Below, piece by piece: positions 14,852-23,134 of a DNA stretch of 48,443 nucleotides. Below the pieces are notes generated by a model. That model was not told the DNA's origin. It searched no databases and saw only the letters and a list, made by a program, of their open reading frames with translations. The DNA lies in assembly GCA_022824925.1 (NCBI GenBank), contig JAJDYW010000001.1:1-48443 (forward strand). The letters are read 5' to 3'. How positions within the stretch are numbered: position 1 is the first letter of the stretch; each line of letters starts with the position of its first letter. The translations under genes were made by a program, and so were the position numbers. Source of the DNA: Dehalococcoidia bacterium. GTDB taxonomy: Bacteria > Chloroflexota > Dehalococcoidia > Tepidiformales > Tepidiformaceae.

Positions 14852-16162
14852 GTGCCCGACACCCCCTTCCCCCTCCAGCTCCGCGCCCTCGACCAGGACC
14901 GCCTGCGCCGCTACCGCGAGCACCTCGCCTTCTACGAGGGCGACCAGTGGCCGGGGCGCGCCCGCCGCGGCGAACGCCGCCTCGTCCTCAACTATGCGAA
15001 GGCGTTCGTCGACAAGGTCACCAGCTACCTGTTCGAAGGGCACGCCCTCCAGGTGCGGCCCCTGGACCCGCTCGACCGGGCCGCGGCCGAGCGCGCCCGC
15101 GCCGCTGAGCAGGCCTGGCGCGCGGTCGAGGCCGCCAACGGACTCGACCGGCTGGACTTCGAGACGGAGCTCGATTGCGCCGTCCTCGGCGATGCCGCCT
15201 ACAAGGTCACCTGGGACGTGGAGGAGGGGCGCGTGCGCGTCTCCGCACCCGACGTGCAGGGCATCTTCGTCTGGCGCGCCCCCGACGACGCCTCGCGCAT
15301 CGAGGCGGTCGCCTCCCAGTACGCGGCCGCCGGCGCGCCCCCCGCGACGGCGAGCCTGCCCCTCTCGCCCGCGGCCGTCGAGCAGCTCGTGACGGAGCGC
15401 TGGACGGCGGCGACGTTCGAGCTGTGGCGGGGAGCGGAGCTGGAGCGGCGCGAGGCGAACCCCTACGGGTTCATCCCCTTCGTCGTGTTCCCCAACGTGA
15501 GCGAGCCGAAGCAGCCGTGGGGGTCGAGCGACGTGGGCGCGCTGGCCGAGCCAAACCGCGAGCTGAACCGCGCCTTCAGCCAGCTCAGCCAGATCCTGGA
15601 GCTCTCCGGGAACCCGATCGCCGTGCTCGAGGGCGTCGCCGGTTCCGAGGACATCGCCGTCGAGCCGGGCGCCGTCTGGGAGGTGCCCGAGCGCGCCCGC
15701 GCCTACCTGCTCGACCTGCTGCAGGGCGGCGGGGCCGCCCTCCACCGCGACTACATCGACCTCGTGTACCGCACCCTGCACGACCTCGGGGAGTCGCCGC
15801 GCACGGCCTTCGGGCAGAACCCCGCGGGCCTGAGCGGCGTCGCCCTCAACGTCGAGCTGGACCCGGTGGCGCGCAAGGTGGCGCGCAAGCGGCTTATCCG
15901 CACGCCCGCCTACGAGCGCCGCGCGATGCTCGCCCTGCGGCTGCTCGCGCGCTACGAGGGGCTGGCCATCGATGGTCTCCAGCCCGAGGCCCTGTGGGGC
16001 CCCGTCCTCCCGGCCGACCGCTCCCGCCAGGTCGCCGACGAGCGCGCGCTGGTCGAGGCGGGCATCCGCTCCCGCCGCACCGCCGCCGAGCGCCTCGGCT
16101 CCGAGGACCCGGAGGCCGAGTGGGCGCGCGTCCGGGAGGAGCGCGCCGCGCTGCCGGGGTAG
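14852..16162 (+). CDS. Phage portal protein (SPP1 gp6-like), solitary
   Basis: The protein has 436 residues. The N-terminal part has RRYREHLAFYEGDQWPG, the entry motif of Gp6-type portals, and RRLVLNYAKAFVDKVTSYLFEG. The clip/stem region follows with LDCAVLGDAAYKVTWD, NPYGFIPFVVFPN and PWGSSDVGALAEPNRELNRAFSQLSQILELSGNPIAVLEGV. The C-terminal part has GLSGVALNVELDPVARKVARKRL. This is full-length for the family and uninterrupted. The portal dodecamer is the DNA channel onto which terminase docks. GTG start with GGAG upstream. Both neighbours are host genes (clpS, a DUF2269 protein). A large terminase and a capsid gene lie 31 kb away, which is why a dispersed head module is proposed. Confidence 0.88.
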   Translation: MPDTPFPLQLRALDQDRLRRYREHLAFYEGDQWPGRARRGERRLVLNYAKAFVDKVTSYLFEGHALQVRPLDPLDRAAAERARAAEQAWRAVEAANGLDRLDFETELDCAVLGDAAYKVTWDVEEGRVRVSAPDVQGIFVWRAPDDASRIEAVASQYAAAGAPPATASLPLSPAAVEQLVTERWTAATFELWRGAELERREANPYGFIPFVVFPNVSEPKQPWGSSDVGALAEPNRELNRAFSQLSQILELSGNPIAVLEGVAGSEDIAVEPGAVWEVPERARAYLLDLLQGGGAALHRDYIDLVYRTLHDLGESPRTAFGQNPAGLSGVALNVELDPVARKVARKRLIRTPAYERRAMLALRLLARYEGLAIDGLQPEALWGPVLPADRSRQVADERALVEAGIRSRRTAAERLGSEDPEAEWARVREERAALPG

Positions 16163-16193
16163 GAGAGCGGCGGGCGGTGCCCGCCTGAGGAGC
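16161..16193 (+). repeat. Single hairpin unit of the GAGGAGAGCG family behind the portal gene
   Basis: The unit begins inside the portal stop codon (TAGGAGAGC), forms a perfect 7-bp hairpin GGCGGGC/GCCCGCC (16169-16175 with 16179-16185) and ends CTGAGGAGC. It shares the frame of the arrays at 28.6 and 29.3 kb. Confidence 0.7.
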
Positions 16194-16246
16194 CCGTCGC
16201 CGGCGCGCTTCCGGGCGGGGCCCGGCGGACCGGCCACCAGCCACCC

Positions 16247-16711
16247 CTAAAACGGCTTGAAGATCGCCAGCCAGGCCATCAGGGGGACGCTGAGGACGAG
16301 GATCGTGCCGAACACCAGGGGGACCCGGTCGTCGAGGATCTCGCGCAGCTCGTCCGTGACCTCCCCCTCCTTCGCCGCGATCAGTGCTGCCGTGCGTGCC
16401 CGCCGCAGCCCGAACCCCATCAGAGGCAGGCAGACCAGCCAGAAGAGCACGAACAGCCCCGTCAGGGCCGCCAGCCAGCCGTCGCGCGTGAAGTCGTACT
16501 CGGCCACGCCCCAGAAGAAGCCGGTCGCGCCCGAGAGCATGGCCCCCGGGAGGAGGACGCGCGTCTCGTTGCGGGCGGCCTCCACGAGTGCGTACATCTG
16601 GAACTGCACGTCCTTCGCGAGCCAGGCGCGCACGATCAGCGGGTAGGTCGCGCCCAGGCCTGCTCCCATCCAGAGGAGGGCGAGGATGTGAACGATGCGC
16701 CAGGCGTCCAC
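16247..16711 (-). CDS. DUF2269-like integral membrane protein
   Basis: The 154-residue protein has four hydrophobic segments: IVHILALLWMGAGLGATYPL, LLPGAMLSGATGFFWGVA, LAALTGLFVLFWLVCLPLMG and VPLVFGTILVLSVPLMAWLAI. Short charged loops separate them, and one cytoplasmic loop is longer (RRARTAALIAAKEGEVTDELREILDD). The pattern, with an early conserved His in the first helix, fits DUF2269, a family of small inner-membrane proteins of unknown role. The GTG start shares one base with the pyrG stop codon, so it is translated in coupling with CTP synthase. A functional link to pyrimidine synthesis is not known. Confidence 0.7.
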   Translation of the reverse strand: MDAWRIVHILALLWMGAGLGATYPLIVRAWLAKDVQFQMYALVEAARNETRVLLPGAMLSGATGFFWGVAEYDFTRDGWLAALTGLFVLFWLVCLPLMGFGLRRARTAALIAAKEGEVTDELREILDDRVPLVFGTILVLSVPLMAWLAIFKPF

Positions 16712-18351
16712 TAGCCGGCGGCGATGGCGGGGGCGGTGGTCGTGGCGGTGGGGGCGCTGCGGGCGAGTCCGGCGGCCACGAAGGCGTGGAAGAGGGGATG
16801 GGGACGGTTGGGGCGGCTCTGGAGCTCGGGGTGGAACTGCGTGCCCACCATGAAGGGGTGGTCCGCCACCTCCGCGATCTCCGCCAGCGTCCCGTCGGGC
16901 GAGGCGCCCGCCACGACGAGCCCCGCCTCCTCCATCTGCGCGCGGTAGCGGTTGTTCAGCTCCCAGCGGTGCCGGTGGCGCTCGTTGACCAGGCCCCCGT
17001 CGTAGGCCGTGCCGGCCACCGTTCCGGGGCGCAGGCGGCAGGGATACCAGCCGAGCCGCATCGTGCCCCCCTTGGCCTCGATCCCTTCCTGCTCCTCCAG
17101 CAGGCTGATCACGGGCCAGGGCGATTCCGGGTCGAACTCCGTCGAGTTGGCCCCCTCCCAGTCGCAGACGTTGCGCGCGAACTCGGTGACCATCACCTGC
17201 AGGCCCAGGCAGAGCCCGAGGTAGGGGATGCCCTGCTCGCGGGCGTGGCGGGCGGCCGCGATCTTCCCCTCCCAGCCCCGCTCCCCGAAGCCCCCCGGCA
17301 CGACGATGGCGTCGATCCCGGCGAGGATGGCCTCCGCGGCGTGCGTCTCCAGGTCCTCGGCGTGCACCCAGCGGATGTTGACCTCGGCGTCGTGCGCGAT
17401 GCCCGCGTGCACGAGCGCCTCCTTCACCGAGAGGTAGGCGTCGGGCAGCTCCACGTACTTCCCCACGATGGCGACCTGCAGGTCGCGGTCCGGGTTGCGC
17501 TGGCGCTCGACCATCGCCTCCCAGGCGGTCAGGTCGTGGCTCCGCTGCCTCAGTCCGAGCCGCTCGAGGACGAACTCCCCCAGCCCGCGGTTCTCGAGGA
17601 TGAGGGGCACCTGGTAGATGGAGTCGACCGTCTCCAGGGGAATGACGGCACGCGGGTCGACGTCGCAGAAGTCGGCGATCTTGGCGCAGATGTCGCCCGG
17701 GACGGGGTGGTCGCTGCGGGCGATGATCGCGTCGGGCTGGATGCCCATCGAGCGCAGCTCGCTCACCGAGTGCTGCGTCGGCTTCGTCTTCAGCTCGCCC
17801 GTCGCGCCGATGTAGGGCAGGAAGGTGACGTGCACGCTGAGGAAGTCGTCGTGGGGCACGTCGTGGCGGATCTGGCGCATCGCCTCGATGAACGTCTGGC
17901 CCTCGATGTCGCCCACGGTGCCGCCCACCTCGCAGATGATGACCTCGGCGCTGCTGCCCTTGGCGGCGGCGTAGATGCGCGCCTTGATCTCGTTCGTGAG
18001 GTGGGGGACGGCCTGGATCGTGCCCCCGAGGTAGTCCCCGTGGCGCTCGCGGTCGAGCACGGCGCGGTACACCTGCCCGCTCGTGACGGAGCTGGCGGCG
18101 GAGAGGTCCTGGTCGAGGAAGCGCTCGTAGTGGCCGAGGTCGAGGTCGGTCTCGGCGCCGTCGGCCGTCACGAACACCTCGCCGTGCTGGTAGGGCGACA
18201 TGGTGCCGGGGTCGACGTTGAGGTAGGGGTCGAGCTTCTGAACGGTGACGGAGATGCCGCGGGATTTGAGCAGGCGCCCGATGCTGGCGGTTGTGATGCC
18301 CTTGCCGACGCCGCTGACCACGCCGCCGGTGACGAAGATGAACTTGGCCAT
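16711..18351 (-). CDS. pyrG: CTP synthase
   Basis: The 546-residue protein has the standard length. It catalyses ATP-dependent amination of UTP to CTP using glutamine. The N-terminal synthase domain starts KFIFVTGGVVSGVGKGITTASIGRLLK (nucleotide loop), with the CTP-feedback region QKLDPYLNVDPGTMSPYQHGEVFV. The C-terminal class I glutamine amidotransferase domain has the oxyanion motif PGGFGERGWEGK, the nucleophile Cys in YLGLCLGLQVMV and the catalytic His-Glu in VGTQFHPELQSRP. ATG at 18351 with AGGAG 5 bases upstream. It precedes and is coupled to the DUF2269 gene. Confidence 0.97.
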   Translation of the reverse strand: MAKFIFVTGGVVSGVGKGITTASIGRLLKSRGISVTVQKLDPYLNVDPGTMSPYQHGEVFVTADGAETDLDLGHYERFLDQDLSAASSVTSGQVYRAVLDRERHGDYLGGTIQAVPHLTNEIKARIYAAAKGSSAEVIICEVGGTVGDIEGQTFIEAMRQIRHDVPHDDFLSVHVTFLPYIGATGELKTKPTQHSVSELRSMGIQPDAIIARSDHPVPGDICAKIADFCDVDPRAVIPLETVDSIYQVPLILENRGLGEFVLERLGLRQRSHDLTAWEAMVERQRNPDRDLQVAIVGKYVELPDAYLSVKEALVHAGIAHDAEVNIRWVHAEDLETHAAEAILAGIDAIVVPGGFGERGWEGKIAAARHAREQGIPYLGLCLGLQVMVTEFARNVCDWEGANSTEFDPESPWPVISLLEEQEGIEAKGGTMRLGWYPCRLRPGTVAGTAYDGGLVNERHRHRWELNNRYRAQMEEAGLVVAGASPDGTLAEIAEVADHPFMVGTQFHPELQSRPNRPHPLFHAFVAAGLARSAPTATTTAPAIAAG

Positions 18352-18484
18352 GCTTCTCCTGCGGCGCGGGTGCTCCCCGAATGCTACGGGCGGGCCTTGA
18401 GCGCAGTCAATGAAATCGCGGTGTCCACGCGCCCGCCCGCCCACACATTAACCTTTGGCGGCAGCGGGCGTTATGGGGGGTATG

Positions 18485-18514
18485 TTGCGCTCGACCGCGG
18501 CGGCTCACTATGCT
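18485..18514 (+). promoter_or_regulatory. Probable sigma-70-type promoter of the ECF sigma gene
   Basis: TTGCGC (18485-18490) and TATGCT (18509-18514) are separated by 18 bases. An ATG in the sigma frame at 18510 lies inside the -10 box, so translation must start further down; the GTG at 18567 fits. Confidence 0.4.
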
Positions 18515-18566
18515 CGCGTGCAGTGGTGGGGGCGCGTCGGAGGACCGGCGCGCGACGGGGACGCGT

Positions 18567-19136
18567 GTGGAATCGACGGCAGCGAGCGATCTGGCCCCCG
18601 ACTTCGACGAGCGGAAGGTCGTCGAGGAAGCGCAGGGTGGCGACCAGGATGCCCTGAGCACGCTCTACACCTTCTACTTCCCGCGGGTCTACCGCTACGT
18701 GGCCGGCCGCGTGCGCTCAACCCAGGACGCCGAGGACGTGACCGAGGAGGTCTTCCTGCGGCTCGTCGCCAACCTGAAGCGGTACGAGTGGCGGGGCCTG
18801 CCCTTCGGGGCGTGGGTGTTCCGCATCGCACGCAACGAGGTGGTCTCGCATGTGCGCCGCCAGCGGCGGCGGGGGACGCCCGCCCCGCTCTCCGAGTCGA
18901 TACCGGACGAGCGCCAGGATCACGCCGCCGCCTACGAGCAGCAGGCGACGATCGAGGTGGTTCACGCAGCCGCCTCGAAGCTGCCCCCGGCGCAGCGGGA
19001 CGTGATCGCCCTGCGCTTCGGGGCCGGGCTCTCCGTGGCCGAGACGGCGAGCGCGCTGAACAAGACGCAGAACAACGTGAAGGTGCTTCAGCACAAGGCC
19101 ATCGCCAAGCTGAAGGGAATGGTGGCTGAGGAATGA
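18567..19136 (+). CDS. ECF-type RNA polymerase sigma factor
   Basis: The 189-residue protein has both sigma domains. Region 2 is DQDALSTLYTFYFPRVYRYVAGRVRSTQDAEDVTEEVFLRLVANL followed by PFGAWVFRIARNEVVSHVRRQRRR. Region 4 is LPPAQRDVIALRFGAGLSVAETASALNKTQNNVKVLQHKAIAKLK, the helix-turn-helix for the -35 element. I chose GTG at 18567 because the upstream ATG falls in the predicted -10 box. The gene overlaps the next one by ATGA (19133-19136). That neighbour is a membrane protein with an N-terminal cytosolic helical region and a DUF5667 domain, most likely its anti-sigma or signal-sensing partner. Confidence 0.9.
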   Translation: MESTAASDLAPDFDERKVVEEAQGGDQDALSTLYTFYFPRVYRYVAGRVRSTQDAEDVTEEVFLRLVANLKRYEWRGLPFGAWVFRIARNEVVSHVRRQRRRGTPAPLSESIPDERQDHAAAYEQQATIEVVHAAASKLPPAQRDVIALRFGAGLSVAETASALNKTQNNVKVLQHKAIAKLKGMVAEE

Positions 19137-20269
19137 AGTGGCTGCTGAAGCTCTTCGACCGCACGCCTGACCCGCAGGCCGAGACCTTCGCCGAGGCGCT
19201 CGCCCTCTACGAGGAGGGCGCGGCCATCGCCGACATCCTCGAGCGCTACCCGGAAGAGACCCAGGAGTGGCTGCGGCCGCTGCTCTCCACCGGCCGGATC
19301 ATCGGTGGCGCCTTCGAGCAGGAGGAGGCCAGCTTCTACTTCGAGGCCTCGCTCAAGGCGAAAGTGCTGGCCGCGGCCCCGACGGCCGAGCCGGTCATCG
19401 GCGGCAACCGGCTCGAGGCCCTGCCCGCGCCCTCTCGCTTCGGCCAGTTCGGCGTCGCCTTCGCCTCGGTGGCGGTGCTGGCGGTGGCGGGGGCGCTCGG
19501 CGCGATCACCTTCGGCTTCGTCACCGCCGGCGAGTCCGTGCCGGGCGAGTGGAACTACGGCTTCAAGCGCGCCACCGAGCAGGCCCAGGTGCGCTTCGCC
19601 AGCGGCGACGATCGCATCAACGTCGAGATCCGCCAGGCGCAGACGCGCATCGACGAGATCCAGACGCTCGTTGCCCGCCAGCAGCTCAACAGCGGCCACA
19701 TCCAGAGCCTCAAGGCCGAGCTCGCCGATATCCGTGACCTGGCCGAGGAGGAGTCCTTCGACCCGCTCCAGCAGGCGAAGGTGGAAGGCCTCGCGGAGGC
19801 GGCCGAGGTCGTCCTCAGCGAGACGGAGGAGGAGCTCGAGGACGTCGCCGCGGAGGTGATCGAGGAGGCCTACCAGGTCGCTGCGGCGGCGCGCGGCGGA
19901 ACCGTCACCGCGGTCGACCCCAAGCCGGCCGTCGAGGCGACGCCCACCCCCGAGCCGGCCGCCACCCCCACGCCGGCGCCCGCCGCGACCCCCACGCCCG
20001 AGCCGGAGGTGACGCCCCCGCCGTCGGTCACCCCCGAGGCGACCATCTCGACCGGCCCGCAGGGCGACCCGGAACCGCTCGATCCCGAGGGCGAGCCAAC
20101 CCCGACCCCGGAGGCGACGGTCTCGACGGGTGAGGAGGGCGACCCGCAGCCCCTCGATCCCGAGGGCGAGCCGGAGGAGACCCCGACCCCCACGCCAACG
20201 CCTACCCCCACACCAACGCCCACGCCCACGCCGACCCCGACGCCCGGGGACGGGAGCGGCTCGCCCTAG
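19133..20269 (+). CDS. DUF5667 membrane protein with Thr/Pro repeat tail, probable anti-sigma partner
   Basis: The protein has 378 residues. A cytosolic N-terminal helical part (FAEALALYEEGAAIADILERYPEE, with the 'ALYEEG...ILERYPE' pattern of sigma-linked DUF5667 proteins) precedes one membrane segment, FGVAFASVAVLAVAGALGAITFGFV. The external DUF5667 core follows: ESVPGEWNYGFKRATEQAQVRFA, then long helices predicted as coiled coil (NVEIRQAQTRIDEIQTLVARQQL, EVVLSETEEELEDVAAEVIEEAY). The last 120 residues are a wall-spanning linker with two STGxxGDPxPLDPEGEP repeats and a run of about twelve Thr-Pro pairs. It is coupled to the ECF sigma gene upstream. Its stop is shared palindromically (CTAG) with the convergent gene. 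Confidence 0.8.
   Translation: MKWLLKLFDRTPDPQAETFAEALALYEEGAAIADILERYPEETQEWLRPLLSTGRIIGGAFEQEEASFYFEASLKAKVLAAAPTAEPVIGGNRLEALPAPSRFGQFGVAFASVAVLAVAGALGAITFGFVTAGESVPGEWNYGFKRATEQAQVRFASGDDRINVEIRQAQTRIDEIQTLVARQQLNSGHIQSLKAELADIRDLAEEESFDPLQQAKVEGLAEAAEVVLSETEEELEDVAAEVIEEAYQVAAAARGGTVTAVDPKPAVEATPTPEPAATPTPAPAATPTPEPEVTPPPSVTPEATISTGPQGDPEPLDPEGEPTPTPEATVSTGEEGDPQPLDPEGEPEETPTPTPTPTPTPTPTPTPTPTPGDGSGSP
20182..20246 (+). repeat. Thr-Pro codon microsatellite
   Basis: This is a run of ACN-CCN codons (repeating six-base ACCCC-type unit) encoding consecutive Thr-Pro pairs at the end of the DUF5667 gene. Such tracts can slip in replication and give length variation of the surface linker. Confidence 0.6.
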
Positions 20270-20712
20270 GCGGCGGATTCCCCCGCGCCTTCGGGCGCTC
20301 CCCAGCGCCGGAACTCGGCGAGCGCCTCGTCGTCGAAGATCTCGGCCGCGCGCGTCCACTCCTCCGGGGTGCGGGGCGGGACGCCGTGCATCAGCAGGCC
20401 GCGCAGGGCCACCTCCTGCAGGGCCAGTTCCTCCGCCTCGGGGGCGGGGCCGAGCTGCAGGAGCGTGTGCATCATGCGATTCACGGCCGAGACGGTCGGG
20501 GGCGTGATGCGCCCGGCCAGCGCCTCCTCGATGAGCCACCAGCCGAGCGCGCGCAGGTCCCGCTCGCGGATGACACCCGCCGGGGATGACGGCCGTTCGG
20601 GTCCGGGGAGCTCCTCGCGGGCGCGGGCGTGCGCCTCGTGGGGGCACTGGTCGGCGGGGAAGCGGCAGGCGGATCCGGCGCGCGTGGGCGCGCCGCAACG
20701 GGTCTCGGGCAT
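20266..20712 (-). CDS. Zinc-knuckle protein resembling small terminase subunits (tentative)
   Basis: The protein has 148 residues. The N-terminus ETRCGAPTRAGSACRFPADQCPHEAHA has Cys-x9-Cys-x6-Cys-x-His spacing, the small zinc-binding motif often seen at the N-terminus of phage terminase small subunits and related packaging proteins. The rest is mainly helical: ERDLRALGWWLIEEALAGRITPPTVSAVNRMMHTLLQLGPAP, then EELALQEVALRGLLMHGVPPRTPEEW and a short acidic end. I do not recognise a named family with certainty. Its interest comes from sharing a chromosome with a lone portal, capsid and large terminase. Alternatively it is an unrelated host DNA-binding protein. It ends convergently on the DUF5667 gene. 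Confidence 0.45.
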   Translation of the reverse strand: MPETRCGAPTRAGSACRFPADQCPHEAHARAREELPGPERPSSPAGVIRERDLRALGWWLIEEALAGRITPPTVSAVNRMMHTLLQLGPAPEAEELALQEVALRGLLMHGVPPRTPEEWTRAAEIFDDEALAEFRRWGAPEGAGESAA

Positions 20713-20769
20713 GCTCCCAGCTTGCGAGCCGCCCCCTTCAGCCCGAACCCGCGCCTGTCGCCCCGCGCC

Positions 20770-22917
20770 CTACTCGAGGACGAGCGTCCCCGGTCCTTCC
20801 ATGCGGATCCAGTAGACCCGGTAGGGGTGGAGCCCGCCGAAGTCGTTGAGCTGCGGCGCCGAGCCGGGCAGGTAGGAGCTCCACAGCCCGGTCACGTTGT
20901 CGTAGTGGAAGACCTGGTCGTAGCGCCCGTCGATGCTTGCCAGCGCTTCCGCCACGGGGCGCGCCTCGCCCGTGTAGACGATGGCGTTCCAGCCGGCGGC
21001 CAGATCGATCGCCCGCGGGGGGGCGTGGGCGGGCGTGGGCGTCGTGATGGCGCCCCCCTCCGCGTAGATCCAGAAGGCCTGGAACTGCTCCAGCTCCAGC
21101 AGGGTCTGGGCGAAGGCGGGCGCTTCGCGGTGGTAGAGGCGGATGGCGCCGCCGCCCTCGGCCGTGGCGTCCCAGACGGCAACGGCCGTCCAGCTCGCGG
21201 GGAAGGCGGCCGTGGCGCCGGGCAGGCCCCCCGTCGCCCCGAGGTGGGCGGCCTGGCTCCAGCCCGCGCCCAGCTCCTGCGAGAACGCCGGCCCCGGCGC
21301 CGGGGCGATGCCGTTCACGGTGTACTCCTCCAGGTGCAGGGACTCATTCTCGGCGGCCCAGGGCAGGAGATCCCTCGCCGGGAGACCGCCCACCCGGATC
21401 TCGACCTCGCGCCCGAGGGCGCCGCAGCCGGCGACCTCGTCGTCGCCGGCGATACGCAGGGAGTAGCGGGCGATGCCTTCCACCGTCTCGGTCACCGTGG
21501 CTCCGCACTCCACGCCGTCGATGAGGGCCTGCACGGGGGCGCCCTCCCGCGGGCGCACCCACTCCCGCAGGACCTCGCCGCTCACGGTCATGGGGATGCT
21601 GTCGAGCGCGGCGCGCAGGTCGATCACGCCGGCGCCGGCCCAGTTCCCGCCGTGCGCGGCGGGAATCGGCTCCGTGGCCGAGTCCTGCACGACGGCGATG
21701 TACTCCTCCATGGAGAGGCCCGGATTGCGCGCCATCGCCAGCGCGAAGGCGCCCGTGACGATCGGGGTCGCGTAGCTGGTGGCGGCCGGGAGGCGGCCGT
21801 AGGGCGTCGCCAGCAGGTCGGAGCGGACGGTGCTCACGATGCCCGTGCCGGGTGCGGCCATGTCCACGCCGCCCCCGAAGGAGCTGTAGGGCGCCCAGGC
21901 GTTGTTGGTGGAAGGGTCGCTGGCGCCGACGCCGATGACGTTCGGGTACTGCGCGTAGGCCGCGGGGAAGCCCACCCCGCCGGCGCCGTGGTTGCCCGCC
22001 GCGGCCACGATGATGATGCCCTCGGCGAGCGCCTCCTCGATGGCCGTGCGCAGGGCGGGAATGTCGGCGTTGGGGTCGCCGGGGCCGCTCACGAGGCTCA
22101 CGTTGATGATGTCGGCGCCCATGCGCCGGGCGTAATCGATGGCGCGCGCCACGTTCGACATCTCCCCGAGCGGGGAGTCCCCGTTGGGGCCGCAGTCCAG
22201 CACCTTCAGCGTCATCAGGCGAACCCGCCAGGCCACCCCCGTGATGCCCGTGTTGTTGTTCCCGCGCGCGCCGATGATCCCCGCCACGGCCGTGCCGTGC
22301 GAGCCCAGCGCCTCCGGCGTGCCGTGGTCGTCCGCCACGTCGCCCGTGGGGGTGCTCGATGTGTAGCCGCACTCGCGGATGCGCTTCGGCGTCAGGTTCA
22401 CGTAGCGGCAGCCGTAGCGGTCGTCGATGCAGCCGTTGTTGTCGTCGTCGACGCCGTCGTTGTCGGCGTCGTCGAAGTTCTGCCAGAGGTTCCGCACGAG
22501 ATCCCGGTGGCGCAGGTCGATACCCGTGTCGAGCACGGCCACCACGATCTCCTCGGCGTCGTTCGTGATGTCCCACGCCCCGGGCGCGCCGATCGGTTCG
22601 AGGTAGCCCTGCTGGGCGCGGTAGTAGAAGTCGTTGGGCCCGGCGGCCGCGCTCACGACCGCGTCGGGTGCGGCGCTGAGGACGCCCGCCTGCGCCTCGA
22701 GCCAGGCGCTGTAGGCGGCGGCCGTCGTGCCTTCGGGGACGGGCAGCTGGCGGTACCCGCGCGCCTCCAGCGGCGCTGCGGCATCCGCTGCCCCGGCGAG
22801 GCGAACGCTTACCCACTCCTCGGCAGCGGGCTCGAGGGGGGCGCGCACGGGCTGTGCCGCGAGGACGGCGGTGAGGACGGCCAGGGCGGCCAGGACTCGG
22901 GTCGCGCGTCTCAACAC
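20770..22917 (-). CDS. Secreted subtilisin-family (S8) serine protease
   Basis: The 715-residue precursor has a signal peptide (VLRRATRVLAALAVLTAVLAAQPVRA) and an inhibitor-I9-like propeptide region. The catalytic domain carries Asp in VVAVLDTGIDLRHRDL, His in GSHGTAVAGIIGARGNNN, the oxyanion Asn in IIVAAAGNHGAGG and Ser in ATSYATPIVTGAFALA. An insert DDADNDGVDDDNNGCIDD after the Asp motif looks like calcium-binding Asp/Asn repeats. The C-terminal 300 residues are beta-rich, with FQAFWIYAEGG and WNAIVYTG repeats, and probably bind surface material. I chose GTG at 22917 because it opens directly into the signal peptide; the frame upstream has no signal character. Confidence 0.88.
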   Translation of the reverse strand: MLRRATRVLAALAVLTAVLAAQPVRAPLEPAAEEWVSVRLAGAADAAAPLEARGYRQLPVPEGTTAAAYSAWLEAQAGVLSAAPDAVVSAAAGPNDFYYRAQQGYLEPIGAPGAWDITNDAEEIVVAVLDTGIDLRHRDLVRNLWQNFDDADNDGVDDDNNGCIDDRYGCRYVNLTPKRIRECGYTSSTPTGDVADDHGTPEALGSHGTAVAGIIGARGNNNTGITGVAWRVRLMTLKVLDCGPNGDSPLGEMSNVARAIDYARRMGADIINVSLVSGPGDPNADIPALRTAIEEALAEGIIIVAAAGNHGAGGVGFPAAYAQYPNVIGVGASDPSTNNAWAPYSSFGGGVDMAAPGTGIVSTVRSDLLATPYGRLPAATSYATPIVTGAFALAMARNPGLSMEEYIAVVQDSATEPIPAAHGGNWAGAGVIDLRAALDSIPMTVSGEVLREWVRPREGAPVQALIDGVECGATVTETVEGIARYSLRIAGDDEVAGCGALGREVEIRVGGLPARDLLPWAAENESLHLEEYTVNGIAPAPGPAFSQELGAGWSQAAHLGATGGLPGATAAFPASWTAVAVWDATAEGGGAIRLYHREAPAFAQTLLELEQFQAFWIYAEGGAITTPTPAHAPPRAIDLAAGWNAIVYTGEARPVAEALASIDGRYDQVFHYDNVTGLWSSYLPGSAPQLNDFGGLHPYRVYWIRMEGPGTLVLE

Positions 22918-22944
22918 GGAGGCCCGATCAACCCCCCGGTCACG

Positions 22945-23046
22945 GCAATGGACATTGCGTGAGGCTCCTGGCGGGTCGGACCCCGCTCGTGTTCGGCTCC
23001 GGCAATCCCGGCCCGGTTTCGCCCCGGTCGCGAGACACGGGGCGAA
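22945..23046 (-). promoter_or_regulatory. Structured leader region upstream of the subtilase gene
   Basis: On the minus strand this interval can form a 9-bp hairpin (23018-23026 with 23038-23046, TTCGCCCCG/CGGGGCGAA). It also contains a GCGGG/CCCGC hairpin (22971-22975 with 22982-22986) and a GCAATG/CATTGC dyad (22945-22950 with 22953-22958). It lies between the divergent subtilase and TrmH-family genes. I could not match it to a known riboswitch. Confidence 0.3.
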
Positions 23047-23134
23047 GCTGATGGCAAGGTTCGTCTGAGTGTAGGCCAGCCCGGCCTGTGCGTCCCGCGA
23101 TCGGGGACCGGCCGGGGAAAGGAGCAAGCAAGCC

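Noticed and set aside
12447..16193. Intact prophage
   Set aside because: The connector and portal genes are separated by host genes (regulator, DUF pair, clpS) and point in opposite directions; no integrase, attachment-site repeats or tail genes were found.
16588..18657. Open frame of 689 codons on the plus strand opposite pyrG
   Set aside because: It is antisense to a canonical CTP synthase; third-position GC bias keeps the opposite strand open. The translation is low-complexity and family-less, rich in Val, Leu, Asp, His and Arg.
20629..22962. 777-codon plus-strand frame opposite the subtilase gene
   Set aside because: The subtilase has signal peptide, Asp, His, Asn and Ser motifs in order; the opposite frame has no domain and biased composition.
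22918..23134. Cyclic-di-AMP or cyclic-di-GMP riboswitch before the subtilase
   Set aside because: Fragments such as GCCGAACAC looked suggestive, but the conserved core sequences of either aptamer are not present in order.
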